From Astrothelium macrocarpum (lineage: Eukaryota > Ascomycota > Dothideomycetes > Trypetheliales > Trypetheliaceae), in NCBI GenBank assembly GCA_021030915.1, contig JAGEMR010000050.1:124001-188000 (forward strand): 64,000 nt of DNA, read 5' to 3'. Position 1 is the first letter of the stretch, and every line of letters begins with the position of its first letter. This document shows positions 43,373-54,888 of this stretch, piece after piece. The position numbers and the translations under genes are program-made. A model generated the notes under the pieces. That model had not been told where the DNA came from, did not search any database, and saw nothing but the letters and a program-made list of their open reading frames with translations.

Positions 43373-44830
43373 TTACCTGCCTACCCATGCTTGCGACCCG
43401 CTATTGGTCCAAGGTTCTGGCCTCTGTCCATTCACTAAACTCTGTGGAGCTGACTTCGTCTCATACTCACTTCTCACATGTATCGATTCAAGGGGAATGA
43501 TTTGTTCGCTACTATCCGTTCTTTCGCGCTCCTGCCCGTAGGTGTTGTGTTTCTGTTTCGTGGCAGAATCATGCATATGAGACTCTGAGTCGGAGAGACG
43601 TCCGCGAGAAGTGAGTTTCGATGTCCAATACCCAATTGGCTTCCAAAAACCTCTGCCATAGCCAGCCATATTCCGGCTGCCGGAGCTGGGCTTTGCATTG
43701 CGTCTATCAGCTGAAGTCGCATTGGTGAAGAGTACTCGAAACGATGCCAAGCACGCGATAAGAATAGCTATAAGAAGTCTCGTTAGCTAGTACCTCTGAT
43801 GGCACTCATCTCTCTTAAAATCATTCACCCATACTTTGGGCGGACTTTAACGAGCGATATTAAGTACTTACAGACTGTCTGTTCAATAGAGCTCCACAAA
43901 TATAGCCATGACTCGTCAGGTACGTAACTCCACTTTAGAACAACGGCGACTCTAACAATAGCAAATATCATAATGATGACTGTCAGGGAGAAGATGCCAC
44001 CCAAGGCGAGCTTTTTCCGCAAGCTGATTTGCACCTTCCAGAGTAAATTGACAGGAATGATGATGACGAGGGAGCTGTTAGCATAAGAGTAGAAGAACAC
44101 TAGAAGCTTGTTGCTTACTCAATACATCGGTGATCACATCTATTGCCATATTGTACTCAAGCGTTTGATGCTGAAATTTAATTGGGCCCGGTCCAGTGCA
44201 ATATTCTTCCACACGTAAGCTAGAAGCCTCGGTGGCTCTGGAGAGTTTACTCGCCTTCTTCGTACAAGAAAGAGCCTTTGAGGCAAGAGTATTCAAGGGT
44301 TCCAAAGGTGCTTATCCAAGATGCCACCGTGATTATACATACTGTCCACCAGACCATGCCTTGGCCCTTTACCTGGTGACCCAAAGGTTTGAAGAACACC
44401 AAGAACGAAAATTTGACGAACCAGAGACTGGAATAAAAGAGGATTATTATGGCAATAGTGGCTCTGAGATAGTCCTCCTCATCCTTTGGAAATGAAGCGG
44501 GTGGAGGGTAGAGTAAACCTGACGAAACATAGAGGTTTTCATAGAGCTTTTCCTTATTGACCTGCCAGATAACGGTGTTTGTCAGGAACATGCACCAGGC
44601 CAGAAAGACCAGAAGATCATCCCAGAATAGTCGTCGAAACTTTGAAATTCGAGCAGCTATCCGGCCAATGAAGAAGAGTGCAGCTAGACAGAGACCGCCC
44701 CATGCAACTCCCTGAATAGTATGTCGATATTAGTTGCGTATCATTTGCTATTAGAAGTCAAACTTACAATGAATGTGCTTTGCTCGACTCTTGGCGGATG
44801 GGCCAACTTCAACTGGGAACCCTGGCTCAT
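43373..44830 (-). CDS. Rhodopsin-domain (PTH11/SAT4-related) integral membrane protein, ~403 aa
   Basis: Seven-helix fungal membrane protein of the Rhodopsin_dom family. Exons: 44830..44768, 44711..44266, 44219..44115, 44074..43872 and 43767..43373. Helical segments include GVAWGGLCLAALFFIGRIAA, LLVFLAWCMFLTNTVIW, IAIIILFYSSLWFVKFSFLV, WWTVCIITVASWISTFG, the family segment AIDVITDVL...LVIIIPVNLLWKVQ, LALGGIFSLTVIIMIFAIVR, and SWLYLWSSIEQTVSILIACL. The ~100-residue C-terminal tail is hydrophilic. Intron 3 is problematic: the strong donor GTAAGC at 44118 would shift the frame, while a GC-AG donor 4 bp further on (GCAACA at 44114) keeps it. Family members are receptors or cluster-linked proteins of mostly unknown role. 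It opens the second accessory block, divergent from a P450. Confidence 0.78.
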
Positions 44831-45863
44831 GTTGGTACTTGCGTTGAGACTTCAAGAAAGAGAAGGAGATAAGGTAAAATATGAGATGTTGAAACAGCTT
44901 CAATGCAAACTCAATAACATACAAAAAGAAGTAATGACTACAAGACAGGCACAAATCAGTGCCGTCTCAAGAACGCTGCTGATAGAGCGCGAGTTTTTCA
45001 GCTCACTCAGACCTTGCAGCAGCCGCTTCTGTGCCCCCGCGTTGCAGAGCTGGAAAATTGTAGCGTCAATGCTACCGTTGTTTAGTGTGCATCCTCTAAG
45101 TTCTTAGCTTGAAAGGACGAGACAACAATGTACTGCGCCCAGACGCATCCAACAGGTGGCCTCAAATGAAGTGGAGCCTCTCTAGCCACAAAGATGATTT
45201 ACCGATGGTGTGCTGACCAATTAAGAGATTGAATATCGTTCAGCCTCGCTAGTCTTCTAGATCCTCGTTAGCAATTGCTTGTTCATCCATGATCTAACCC
45301 TGTTAGTCATTAGGTGCAACAATCTGATTTTGGCCATGCTGAGGCTGACTTCGTTACCTGGTGTCCTATGCATGTAGATCAAGGATCGTCAATTGCTGGC
45401 AGATGCATTGATGTGCATGACAAGCCTGAGGAGTGCACGCTAAGAATTTTCTACGGCACGGAACGAGAATCCTCAGTCTGTCTTTTCTTGGCAGGTTCCG
45501 GTACCTGTCCCTCCCAACTTGACCAGCCCACAACGAAAAATATGATGATTCGCGGGAAGCAATTTCAGCTCATCTAATGTAGCGTCTCGCCAAAAGCAAA
45601 AGCTCGGTGTTGCCGATTCAAGCTTTGCGTCCTAAATTCAACGCACTTCCAGGAATGGCCAATTTTCACTCTGGGGCGCAGGCTTTGCTCAATCACGCCG
45701 CACCATACTGCCTTGGTTCTGGTAAGATCCGTCCACTTGCACTCTAAGTGTGCACCGAAACCACATATCTAAATAACGATACACAAAGTCTGTCTTGAAC
45801 TTTGAACTCGAATGTCATTGGTCTGAATTATTAACATTCAAGGTGGTTTCTTTCTATCCACCA
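44831..45863. other. Divergent promoter region, ~1 kb
   Basis: Between the rhodopsin-domain gene (-) and a P450 (+). An 87-codon plus frame at 45314..45577 is open and cysteine-containing but has no recognisable domain or secretion signal. I leave it unannotated. Confidence 0.4.
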
Positions 45864-47684
45864 ATGGATTTCTCAATTGCTGCCTTTGTACCACAGCCTC
45901 GAACTGCCATCTTGCTGCTTGTCGGCTTGCTTCCAATTTTTGTCTCTTCAGCAACGAAGATTTTCCGGAGCCGCCATGGCCAAAAGAGAGGACTTGAGAG
46001 CAATGTTCCACGGGACTACCCCATGATGATTCCTGTGGTCGGGCACGCGTTGTCCATGTTCTGGGATGCACCGGGGTTTTTGAATACAATTGTGTAAGTA
46101 TAAATTATTTCCGAATGACTCTTCAGGCCAAGCTTCTAAAGACGTCTCTCTCTAGAAAATCTTTTGAGGGTATCCCAGTTCGATTGAAACTCATTGTCGC
46201 GGATTTTTACGTCCTATCCGGTTCCGAAAACATTAAAACCATCTTCAAAGCTTCAGATCTACATACTCGTGCTTATAAGTCTCTATCTGTTCGAACGATG
46301 TTTGGAATGCCACAAAAAATGTTGCAACTATGGATGGCGGATGATTCTGGTGTGGGTCCCTTGCCAAATCCATCATCTAATGTTGCACGGCATCATCGCA
46401 TCGAGTATTTGCATTTCTCGTCTGTCCACAAGTTGCTGGCAGGTCAGGGACTTAAACCGCTTGCAAAACGCTTTGCCGACAATCTCACAAGCCAGTTGAG
46501 ATGCAGAAAGGACATTCATTCTGAGTGGACCAGTGTAGAAGATCTTTTCTTGCTAGTGCAAGAAGAGTTCTTCAAAGCTTCGGTGAATGCTATGTGTGGT
46601 GAATATCTTCTAAGCCTTCATCCTGAATTTGTGCATGATTTTTGGAAGTTCAATAGTTCAGTCCATCTACTCGCTAGAGGCTATCCTCGATGGCTGAGCC
46701 CTCAGAGTTACGGAATACGCGATAAGTGCCTGAAAACCATGAAGAATTGGCATAAGTTTATCAAACCCTATCTATTAGAAGAGAAGAATGAGAAAGAGCA
46801 TTGGAACCCTTATTATGGAGTAGAGCTGGTACGATTTCGACATAAAGTGTGGTCTAATATGGAACCCATGGACGAAGATGGTGCTGCAACCGAAGATTTA
46901 GGGCTAATATGGGCGTAAGTGTGAGAAGAATCTTTGTATAGGCCATCTCGTGGTAACGTGCGCAAACAGAGCAAATGCAAACTCCGTGCCGGTCTGCTTC
47001 TGGATGGTGGCCGAGGTGATAAAGCGCCCATCACTCTTGAACGCAGTTCGGATAATCGCTGAAAAGCATCGTATCCGTGATGCATCTGCAGAACTGGACT
47101 TTGATTGGGCCGGTCTCTGCAGCGATCCTCTATTGCAATCCATCTACGCAGAGAATATGCGTTTAAGAGTCGCAAGCTTCATATTTCGGAGTCCCGACCA
47201 TTCCAATTTCAAGATTGGTAAATGGCTGTTACCCCAAGATAGCATGATGCTCCTTTCCGGGTACAACGCTCAGATGGACAAAGACGTGTGGGAACAAGAT
47301 GGTGCAAGGCCGGTGGAAGAATTCTGGGCGGAGCGCTTCCTAAAGCCTTTGCCAGCGCCAGACTCCAAGGAGTCCCAAGTAGTAGAGGGCGAGGCTTCTT
47401 CTTGTGACGGCAAGAAGGCACAATATCCTTCTACGATGTTCTCAATTGACGGTCGGACTACTGCCTGGTTGCCATATGGAGGAGGGGCACACATGTGTCC
47501 GGGTCGGCATTTCACAAAGCAAGAGATGATCACTGGGCTAGTGATCATGGTCACCATGTTTGATATTGAGCTTCTTGACGACAAGCAGAGGCTACCACGT
47601 TGCGACATGCGCAGCTTCGGATTTGGTGCGCTGCTGCCAGACGGGCATGCTCCGGTGCGAATTAGGAGAAGATTGGGAAGCTAA
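45864..47684 (+). CDS. Cytochrome P450, CYP7/CYP8-like class, 567 aa
   Basis: ER-anchored haem enzyme. Exons 45864..46093, 46156..46914 and 46970..47684 (1704 nt, in phase). An N-terminal anchor (TAILLLVGLLPIFVSSAT) is followed by PMMIPVVGHALSMFWDAPGF. The I-helix, rebuilt across the second intron, reads WAANANSVPVCFWMVAEVI. It lacks the usual AGxDTT acid-threonine pair but has the N-x-x-P-x-x-F-W pattern of the CYP7/CYP8 (sterol 7-alpha-hydroxylase, prostacyclin synthase) clan. K-helix ExxR is ENMRLR; the haem loop is WLPYGGGAHMCPGRHF with Cys506. Fungal members of this clan often act on sterol-like or terpenoid substrates or peroxides; this one's substrate is unknown. A close structural parallel lies at 54889. 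Confidence 0.9.
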
Positions 47685-47858
47685 TGGTTGTATTATGGGC
47701 GGAGCGCAAAAACCTTGCTATGTGCAATCAGCGAAAAATGTGTTTCACTAGTCCAATGATGCTAGTTATCAGCTATAACTACCAAACGTTCTTCTAGACA
47801 GTAATTATTTCATGATGCTCCAGACAAGAATCGACCAGATCTGAGTGCTAATACATTT

Positions 47859-48208
47859 CTAATTCTTACACTTCGATAACACGAGAAGGCTGCGGAAGGC
47901 AACAGGAGACCTGAGAAATGTCAATCAAAGTAGACCCTAATCGCCTTGAGTTGTGCTACCTACCATCGTAAGTAGTATATAACCTGCACGAAATTAGCCG
48001 TATCCTCGATCTGATAGAAAAGGCTACTACATATTCCCCATCCAAAGACACTGCTCCAAGTAGCGTTCAAGGTCGCGTTTAGTCCAAGACCGAGAAGCGC
48101 CATAAGTGAGAGGACCCTTGCAGAGTAATAACCAAGACACCACGAACAATCGGTGACAGGATGATTAGCAATAGGATGCGGGGACTTTGCGACAGGCGAA
48201 AGCAACAT
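47859..48208 (-). CDS. Possible small membrane protein, 98 aa
   Basis: Two exons, 48208..47964 and 47910..47859, are joined in phase by a 53-bp GTAGGT...CTCAG intron. A hydrophobic stretch (SARVLSLMALLGLGLNATLN) and aromatic segments (WSSVFGWGICSSLFYQIED) suggest one or two membrane helices. No family is recognised. The splice phase and hydrophobicity are the only support, so the gene is tentative. It lies between two P450 genes. Confidence 0.35.
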
Positions 48209-49529
48209 GTTTTAGAACAAATCCGCTGTGCTGGATGTTTGAATAGGCATGTATCCAATTTAGTTGATGAGAAAAAGAAATAGAGAATTTGTAGTCAATG
48301 TGTCTGATCGAGAAGACGTTTTACTAGTTTTGAGTGTTTTCCAGGTGTCAATATGTTTGGAAAGGCTTGAGACGTCGTGAAGACATGACAAGTAGCAGAG
48401 CTGAAATGCTCGCCTCAGGGATGAGATCAGCAAAAGGCATACAAGATTATGACGAGTAGTTGGTGGGGAGAAAGGGTGGTCGACTACCAATTGTGTCAAT
48501 TCGCTCAAATGTTACACTGTATCATACTTACGCCACATGTAGACATGAGGCGACTGTTGTTCATAATCGATTTTCATGGAAGGTTTGCTTTAAGCATTGC
48601 GCACTAGCTCGAAATGTGCATCGAAGATCCTGTCTAATACCTAGACCACGTACGGAGTACAGCCCAAGCTGCAAGTTTGGGCGAGGCTGAGATTGCAGAA
48701 GACACGTTCACGAATGTGAGTGCATCTCCGGCCTTAGCTCCAAAAATTGACTGGGTAGGTATCTTTAGACTAGCTGTAGCTCTAGGGCAACGAGGTGGAG
48801 CTTTACGAGCGAGCAACCGTTTCTCAATCAACCTGTTGCCGGAGCAAAAATGAGTTACTGCCTAGCAACCCCCCGCGTTGGAAAAATTAGTGTGTTGTCA
48901 CTAGGGGCGCCAGGGATCTGTAAGCGCCCAGGCTGCATTCCCGTTCGGTTCGTAGCGCACCCGCCCGTCATTTCGTCACCTCGAAGGCGTTTCAACGAAA
49001 ACATCAATTCCGAAATACCTTAGACTTGATCACCATCTTCTCTACATGTGAAGCCTATTTCTAAAAGCTTTCCATAGCTTTCATCTCATCATTTCATCAT
49101 TTCATGGTGTACGTATTGTGCGCTGCTGTTTTTCAGCTCATTGGAGCCGGTGTAAGGCTTCAAATTGAACAGCCACACTGAATGGTGGGGGCCGAAATAA
49201 GACGCCACCAATACACATGGGTCTCGTTGTTGCTTGGCGTCATCGCTGCCGGTCGATTCCTGAATGCATCATCTAGTTCATGCAGCCAAGGTCTTTGCCG
49301 CAATGCTCAGCTGTAGCTGATGGTAACACACGAACGTCGATCCAAGGACGCAACCCGGCTCTAAAGCTGTGTAACTCTGAGAACATGTGCGTAATGAAAC
49401 GACATCCTGTTCCATTCCGTTACACAACATTGAAACCCTAATCGGCCAAGTCGCCCTCGTTTGAGCGCATAACTGGCGTCATTCCTCCCAAGCCATCGAA
49501 GGAATCTTAGCTTTGCTAAAATTTGCATC
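48209..49529. other. Non-coding stretch upstream of P450
   Basis: About 1.3 kb without a supported gene. Near 49081..49104 a short tandem of TCATCATTTCA-type units occurs (microsatellite-like). The final part is the P450 promoter. Confidence 0.45.
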
Positions 49530-51311
49530 ATGGCTATTCTACTATCTGGTCTGATTCTTATACCAGTTGCATGGTTCCTCTACAATGGCTACTGTCTTGT
49601 TCAGAACTTCTCGAAAGCCTCGTCGCTGGGTCTTCCCCGTGTAGTCAGCCCAATCACTCCCGACAATCCGCTCTGGATCGCTTTCCAGACAGCTTTTGGT
49701 GCCTTTTTACGATACTTCCCATTCGCTGCTACCTCATTTACACGTCACTCTCGCCTTGGATGGGAATTCCACGACCGATATCTTACCCATTCTCGACTTG
49801 GAGATGCCTGGTTACTTGTCACTCCAGCCAAAAACTGGCTATATGTAGCCAACAATGACACAATCACAGAGATTTTCAACAGAGGGAAGGACTTTAAAAG
49901 ACCTGTGTGGATGCTTGAAACACTCAATGTCTTTGGGCCAAACATATCTACGGCAGAGGGTGCGGACTGGCAGCGTCAAAGGAAGCTCACAGCGTCGCCT
50001 TTCAACGAGCAGAAGAGCGTAATGGTGTGGGATGAAGCCTTAGCTCAAGCAAACGACATGCTGAAATCGTGGCAAAGTGCCCTTACTGACACGCAGGGCC
50101 TCACCACTACCCCCGACGATGCACGGACTTTGGCATTGCATGTACTTGCTTATGTTGCTTTTCAGAAATCCTATCCTTTCAAGAGTGTGTCAAAAGCGAG
50201 CGGCTCTGGTTTGGTCGTCAAGGATGAAACCTCTCTAACATACCGAGACTCGATCGCGATAATATTGTCAAACGCGATTATCGTCATGGTATTCCCTCTC
50301 TCGGCCTTTTCCCTTCCTTTCGGAAAGAAGTGGAACCAGATCGGTTGGGCAATTCAGTATTTTCGAAGTTACATGATGAAGCAGTTGCGAGACGAGCAGC
50401 AGCTAGTTCAAAATGGAAATCCAGGAACTGGTACTCTTGTTAGTAATCTTGTGCGGGCCTCCCGCGAGGGCGGACCTGGCGAGCCGGTGAATGAAGGAGG
50501 CACAATCAGGCCTCTGACTGAGAGCGAAATCCTTGGCAATATCTTCGTGTTCAATTTTGCTGGCCATGACACGACCGCTACGTCACTTGCTTTCAGCCTC
50601 CTTTTGCTTGCTGCTTACCCAGATGTGCAAGATTGGGTTCACGAAGAGCTTCAGTTTTACTTATCGCAGAACAATTCCACAAGTTACCATGATCTTTTTC
50701 CGAAGCTCAAACGCTGCCTTGCTGTACTGGTATGTTAACCGCCTCAATCATTCTTAGACGATTGTATCAACCCTCGAGCTCACTGTACATAGTTAGAGAC
50801 TCTGCGCCTATACAACCCGCTCCCTGGCACTCCGAAATATACTGGCGAGCGATCTGCAGAGTTGGAAATTTGTGGGAAGACCTATGTCATTCCTGAAGAT
50901 ACTCTCGTGGTCCCTAATCTTCAAGCCGCACACACACATCCCCGTTACTGGGGTCAAGACTCCCTCACTTGGCGTCCGCAGAGGTGGATCATCTCTCCCG
51001 ATTCCAGGAACCGTGATCCTAGTGGAGAAGAAGTCGTCAAGCCTGCCAAGGGCACCTATTTTCCTTGGGCAGAAGGTGTGCGAAATTGCCCTGGTCGCAA
51101 ATTCGCTCAGGTTGAGTTCGTAGCTGTCATGTTGGCGCTACTACGTGATCATATAGCAGAGCCCGTGCAGAGAAGCGGAGAATCAATAGATGCGGCTAGG
51201 AAGCGGACATTGGCAACAGTAAAAGACAGCAACGTGGAGTTGTTACTACAAATGCGAAATTCTAAAAATGTTGCGGTTCGGTGGAGAAGAAGGGCTACGA
51301 ATGTCTCGTGA
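49530..51311 (+). CDS. Cytochrome P450, canonical class, 572 aa
   Basis: ER-anchored monooxygenase. Exons 49530..50729 and 50793..51311 are joined in phase 0 by a 63-bp GTATGT...CATAG intron. An N-terminal anchor lies at residues ~1-22. B/C-helix region landmarks are GPNISTAEGADWQRQRKLTA (C-helix WxxxR). The I-helix is FNFAGHDTTATSLAFSLLLL with the acid-Thr pair. Splicing rebuilds the K-helix ExxR (LLETLRLYNPLPGTPKYT), and the haem loop is YFPWAEGVRNCPGRKFAQVE with Cys499. Full length and intact. The class resembles fungal CYPs that oxidise lipophilic metabolites. It lies 131 bp from the stop of the convergent 14-TM-type MFS pump, which suggests a shared pathway. Confidence 0.93.
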
Positions 51312-51442
51312 AAAAGGGTGACGAAGAAAAGGATCAAGAGCAAATCACGATCTGGTCCAACGTTTTCTGTCCGATCTATCCTAAAATTCTCCTTCGATCT
51401 AAAGCCAAGCTTCTATAATTAAATCTCTTCTACACTGCCTTA

Positions 51443-53487
51443 CTACTCCGGGATTTCCGATGCACTTTTCGTTTCGTCCCCGCGCTTCCGAAGTTCCGCT
51501 TCTACCTTGATGTTCTTCCACTCCATTCCGAACACACAGACTGCCGCCGCGCATGTTGCACTGAGAGCCAAAATGTATGGCCTTGATAGCGAATTGGAAT
51601 AAATTTGGCGTAGAGCTAACAATACCTGTGCGGATGATCCGGAGATTTTTGCCAAGTTTGATGCCCCTGCATTCACGACGATTTCGGGATCAAAAGTCGG
51701 GAGCAATTTCTTGACGTTTATTTTTATCGCAGATAGGAAGAGTGCCTGCGCAATAGGAATCGCGATTATTCTATACTGACATCAGAATCATTAAGGCTGA
51801 GAATCAGAAAAAGGAGCAAGCGTACCCGCCAAGTTGGTTAAAGAAGACAAACAGTGCTATGCATTTATCAGCTCAGCTTGTTCCATTGGCGCGGACTCAC
51901 ATACCATTGCCAGTTGGGACATCGATCTCCCTAAAAGACGCTTAGTACTAATTTAAACCAAAGAGACACTCACAGACTGTAGTACGATTTGCAACGCCGC
52001 GTATGGTAGCTGTTGCGCAATTCCCAAGCCCATTCCAGCTACAACAAGGAAAGCTGCCCAACTTGGTGTTGAGGTTTGTATGTCAAGTCGAGTTACAAGT
52101 CCAGCTCCAAGACAGCACACGACCATCCCGATGATCATGTATGGAACCTGCAAAGTTTGATGAGACATATATCAAGACATTCAACCAAGTCATTACTTAC
52201 ATAGTGACCCCATCGAGTGACAATGGCACCTGTCAAGCTCACGAAAATTATCTGAGCCAGGACAAATGGAATGATACGGACCCCGCTAGTGACAGGCAAG
52301 ACCATTTGGACGGCCTGAAAGTAGAATGGCAAGAAATATGCGTACTTGAAGATGTCAGTGCGAGTATGCTGTACCTCTTTGCAGATGCATACAATGTAAT
52401 TGAACATGCCCAGAAAGAACAGGAAAGCCGATCCCGTTAAGACAGAACGTTGTCGTAAAACACGCGGTGGTATCAAGGCTGTTTCACCTCGCGAGATCTG
52501 GACGTATGTGAAGAGTATGGCTAAAATGCCAGAACCAACTAGAAGGCCAATGATCGTAGCAGATCGCCATGGTCTTGTTTGTCCTCCCCATTGAAGAGCT
52601 AGCACTAAGCAAACGACGGCTCCAAGGAATAGCAAAGTCCCTACGAAATCCATCTTTCTCAGTTTTTCCATCAAGGGCAGCGATCTCTGTTCCATTGGAG
52701 CACCCCGTATTCGTAGAAAAAGCGCGAGCATAATGAGTGCGAAGCCACCTATTGGTAGATTGCTTTGGCTCGGTGAGAATTTATTCTGACTTTTGTCTGA
52801 AGGATCGTAATACTTACATCCAGAAGCACCACCTCCAACCAATACTATCAACAAATGCCCCTCCCATTACCGGGCCAATGCAAATGGAAAGACCAAAAAC
52901 GCTGATAACAATGCCCATGAAAAGTGGTCGCCGATCGAGCTCAACTATAAATCCGATTATAGCCAATGCTCCTTGGAGGAGCCCTGCTGCACCAATGCCA
53001 GCAAGGGCTCTTCCAAGAATAAATGCCAGAGAGGTTGGAGCAGCGGCGCAGAGGATAGACCCCGCTGTTGCAATATTCTCGTTACAAGAAGCATTCGAAC
53101 TTTAGAAGAGCAAAACTAACCTTCGAATATTAGGACGCTACCAAAGTAGATAGGCCTTACGCTGAAAGATTTGTAAAGGAAGCCCATCGTCGGCTGCAAG
53201 GCCGTGACGGATAGTAGATAGGCAGACGAATACCATGATACATCATCCAAGGAGTCGAACACGCTTGTAATTTTCGGCAGAGCGACACCAATGATATTCA
53301 CGTCTAATGCGACCAGAAATGTACCTAGACAAAGTGACAGCGTAACCGTGGCAAGCCTCCATGACTTGAGATATATTGCCTCGGGGACCGCCTGTCTCGA
53401 TGCCTCCGTGTCCAGGATCCCGTCAGAGCTGGTAGGGAGAGCAGAGGCAGAAGAAATCCGTGGTGAGGGAGAACTTTTCTCTTCCAT
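51443..53487 (-). CDS. MFS efflux pump, DHA14-like (14-TM), 560 aa, seven introns
   Basis: Drug/toxin-proton antiporter class of the plasma membrane. Exons: 53487..53121, 53064..52818, 52762..52393, 52344..52201, 52147..51974, 51926..51905, 51856..51826 and 51770..51443 (1683 nt, all phases consistent). Signatures are SLCLGTFLVALDVNIIGVAL (motif with D for DHA14), DVSWYSSAYLLSVTALQPTM, GRALAGIGAAGLLQGALAII, and PVMGGAFVDSIGWRWCFWIN followed by LPIGG. Two very short exons (22 and 31 nt) carry IDVPTGN and ALFVFFNQLGG. The C-terminal helix ends near CAAAVCVFGMEWKNIK. Pumps of this type commonly export the product of their neighbouring biosynthetic genes; here it lies between the canonical P450 (convergent) and a CYP7/8-like P450 (divergent). 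Confidence 0.92.
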
Positions 53488-54888
53488 CGTTCGTGTGACG
53501 CGCTCCCATCATCTTGAGATGCAAGAACGAGTCAGTGGGAAGATTGCAGTTTCGTTGAACGAAATTGTGGCTGGTAATATTCGCCGTTACTTTACAAGCG
53601 AAAACGGTTAGCCTACTTTCACCCCAGCATTTCATGTGGCTAGCGGTCTTCCGCCAACTGTTGTTTCAGGCTCGGCGCATGCAGCTCCAATTCATCCCCA
53701 ATGGGTGGCGTGGTAAGGGTCGGATCGTACCTAATAAAGTAATCGTCCATGAACGTTTTAGATCCAACAAGGCTGTGGATTGGCTAACATGGGCTATGTG
53801 GGTCAACGGTTGTGGCTTGGAAGACTCTACTCGGTGTCAGTCTAGCCATCGGGTGCGGCTTGGGGTTGTAGAAAATTTAAACGAAGTGCGGATCAATCAT
53901 AGATCATGCTCGCATTCTTCTCCCAAATTGAGGGCAGCGTATTACTTGGCATCAACCTCATTCGGCCCTTCTGGAAGATGAGCTTGGACGGCAGAAGTCT
54001 CATGCACAGTCACGGCACAGTCAGACCCATTTTAGCGAAAACCTGTTTAGGTCAATGAGCTGCAGGTCGACACGGCATAAACCGGTGCACAGAGAATTTC
54101 TGTCAACCTCCGAAGAGATGAACTTGATAGTCTCATCAAGTCGGTAAAGCAACGGTGGATTTTCCGGCGGTTAAAATGCCCACGCTTAAAACGCCCACGC
54201 TTGCAAGGATCGCTTAAAATAACATTATGCTTACCTGCCGAAACGTCACATTACGGCGCCCAGGCGCGTCCAACCGTTAGTTTAGCTACACTGGAGCTTT
54301 AACGTTGATTGACATAGAATGAGTCAGCCAGTCAATAACTAGCTTCTTGTTCTTGTATTACTTGCTTAAGGTAGGTACAAGCTGGTTCCGCTCGCGTTAA
54401 CAGTTAGTAACAATACAAGTTATATAGCAGAGCAGAGTTCATTCGTAACCGTACCGGGCATCCTGTAATCTACGAGCAGGATGTTGTCAGTGGACTCATT
54501 CGATTTACGCCGCCGTAGATCTTACGCTGCCCGGAATCGTAGCTGAGCAGCCAACACTCAGCTCTGATAGCCTTGGAACGCCCATTGGATCCACACAGGG
54601 GATCATCTCCGAAGCTCTTCAAAGCATGTGGACGCTCGGACAGCCATCTAAGGTGTGCAGATTGGGGCGTAGAGGAGTGTGATAGTAGTCGTTGCCTAAG
54701 ATGGATTATGGACGCTTTTAGTATCCATAGTGAGAGGGCATATCAGCAAGTCCGAACCGTCACTTTATCTTATGAGACGTCCGATCATTCCTTCACGATA
54801 TTGTCAAGCATTATTATCTAATTTCTTTACACTTTCATCTTTTCTTTGAGCAAACATTGCCCAAGTCTTATGAGGATCAGATATCACC
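53488..54888. promoter_or_regulatory. Long divergent promoter region between pump and P450
   Basis: About 1.4 kb with no supported gene. The plus frame at 53565..53981 is open but domain-free. It contains a perfect-but-one tandem of a 15-bp unit at 54171..54200, a candidate regulatory site. Confidence 0.45.
54171..54200 (+). repeat. Tandem 15-bp repeat in divergent promoter
   Basis: Two adjacent copies of TTAAAAYGCCCACGC (Y is T in the first copy, C in the second) lie ~0.7 kb from both flanking start codons. Could be paired protein-binding sites. The single difference is a C/T transition. Confidence 0.5.

Noticed and set aside
45314..45577. 87-codon plus frame as a gene
   Set aside because: No domain, no signal peptide, no splice partner; it lies in a divergent promoter region.
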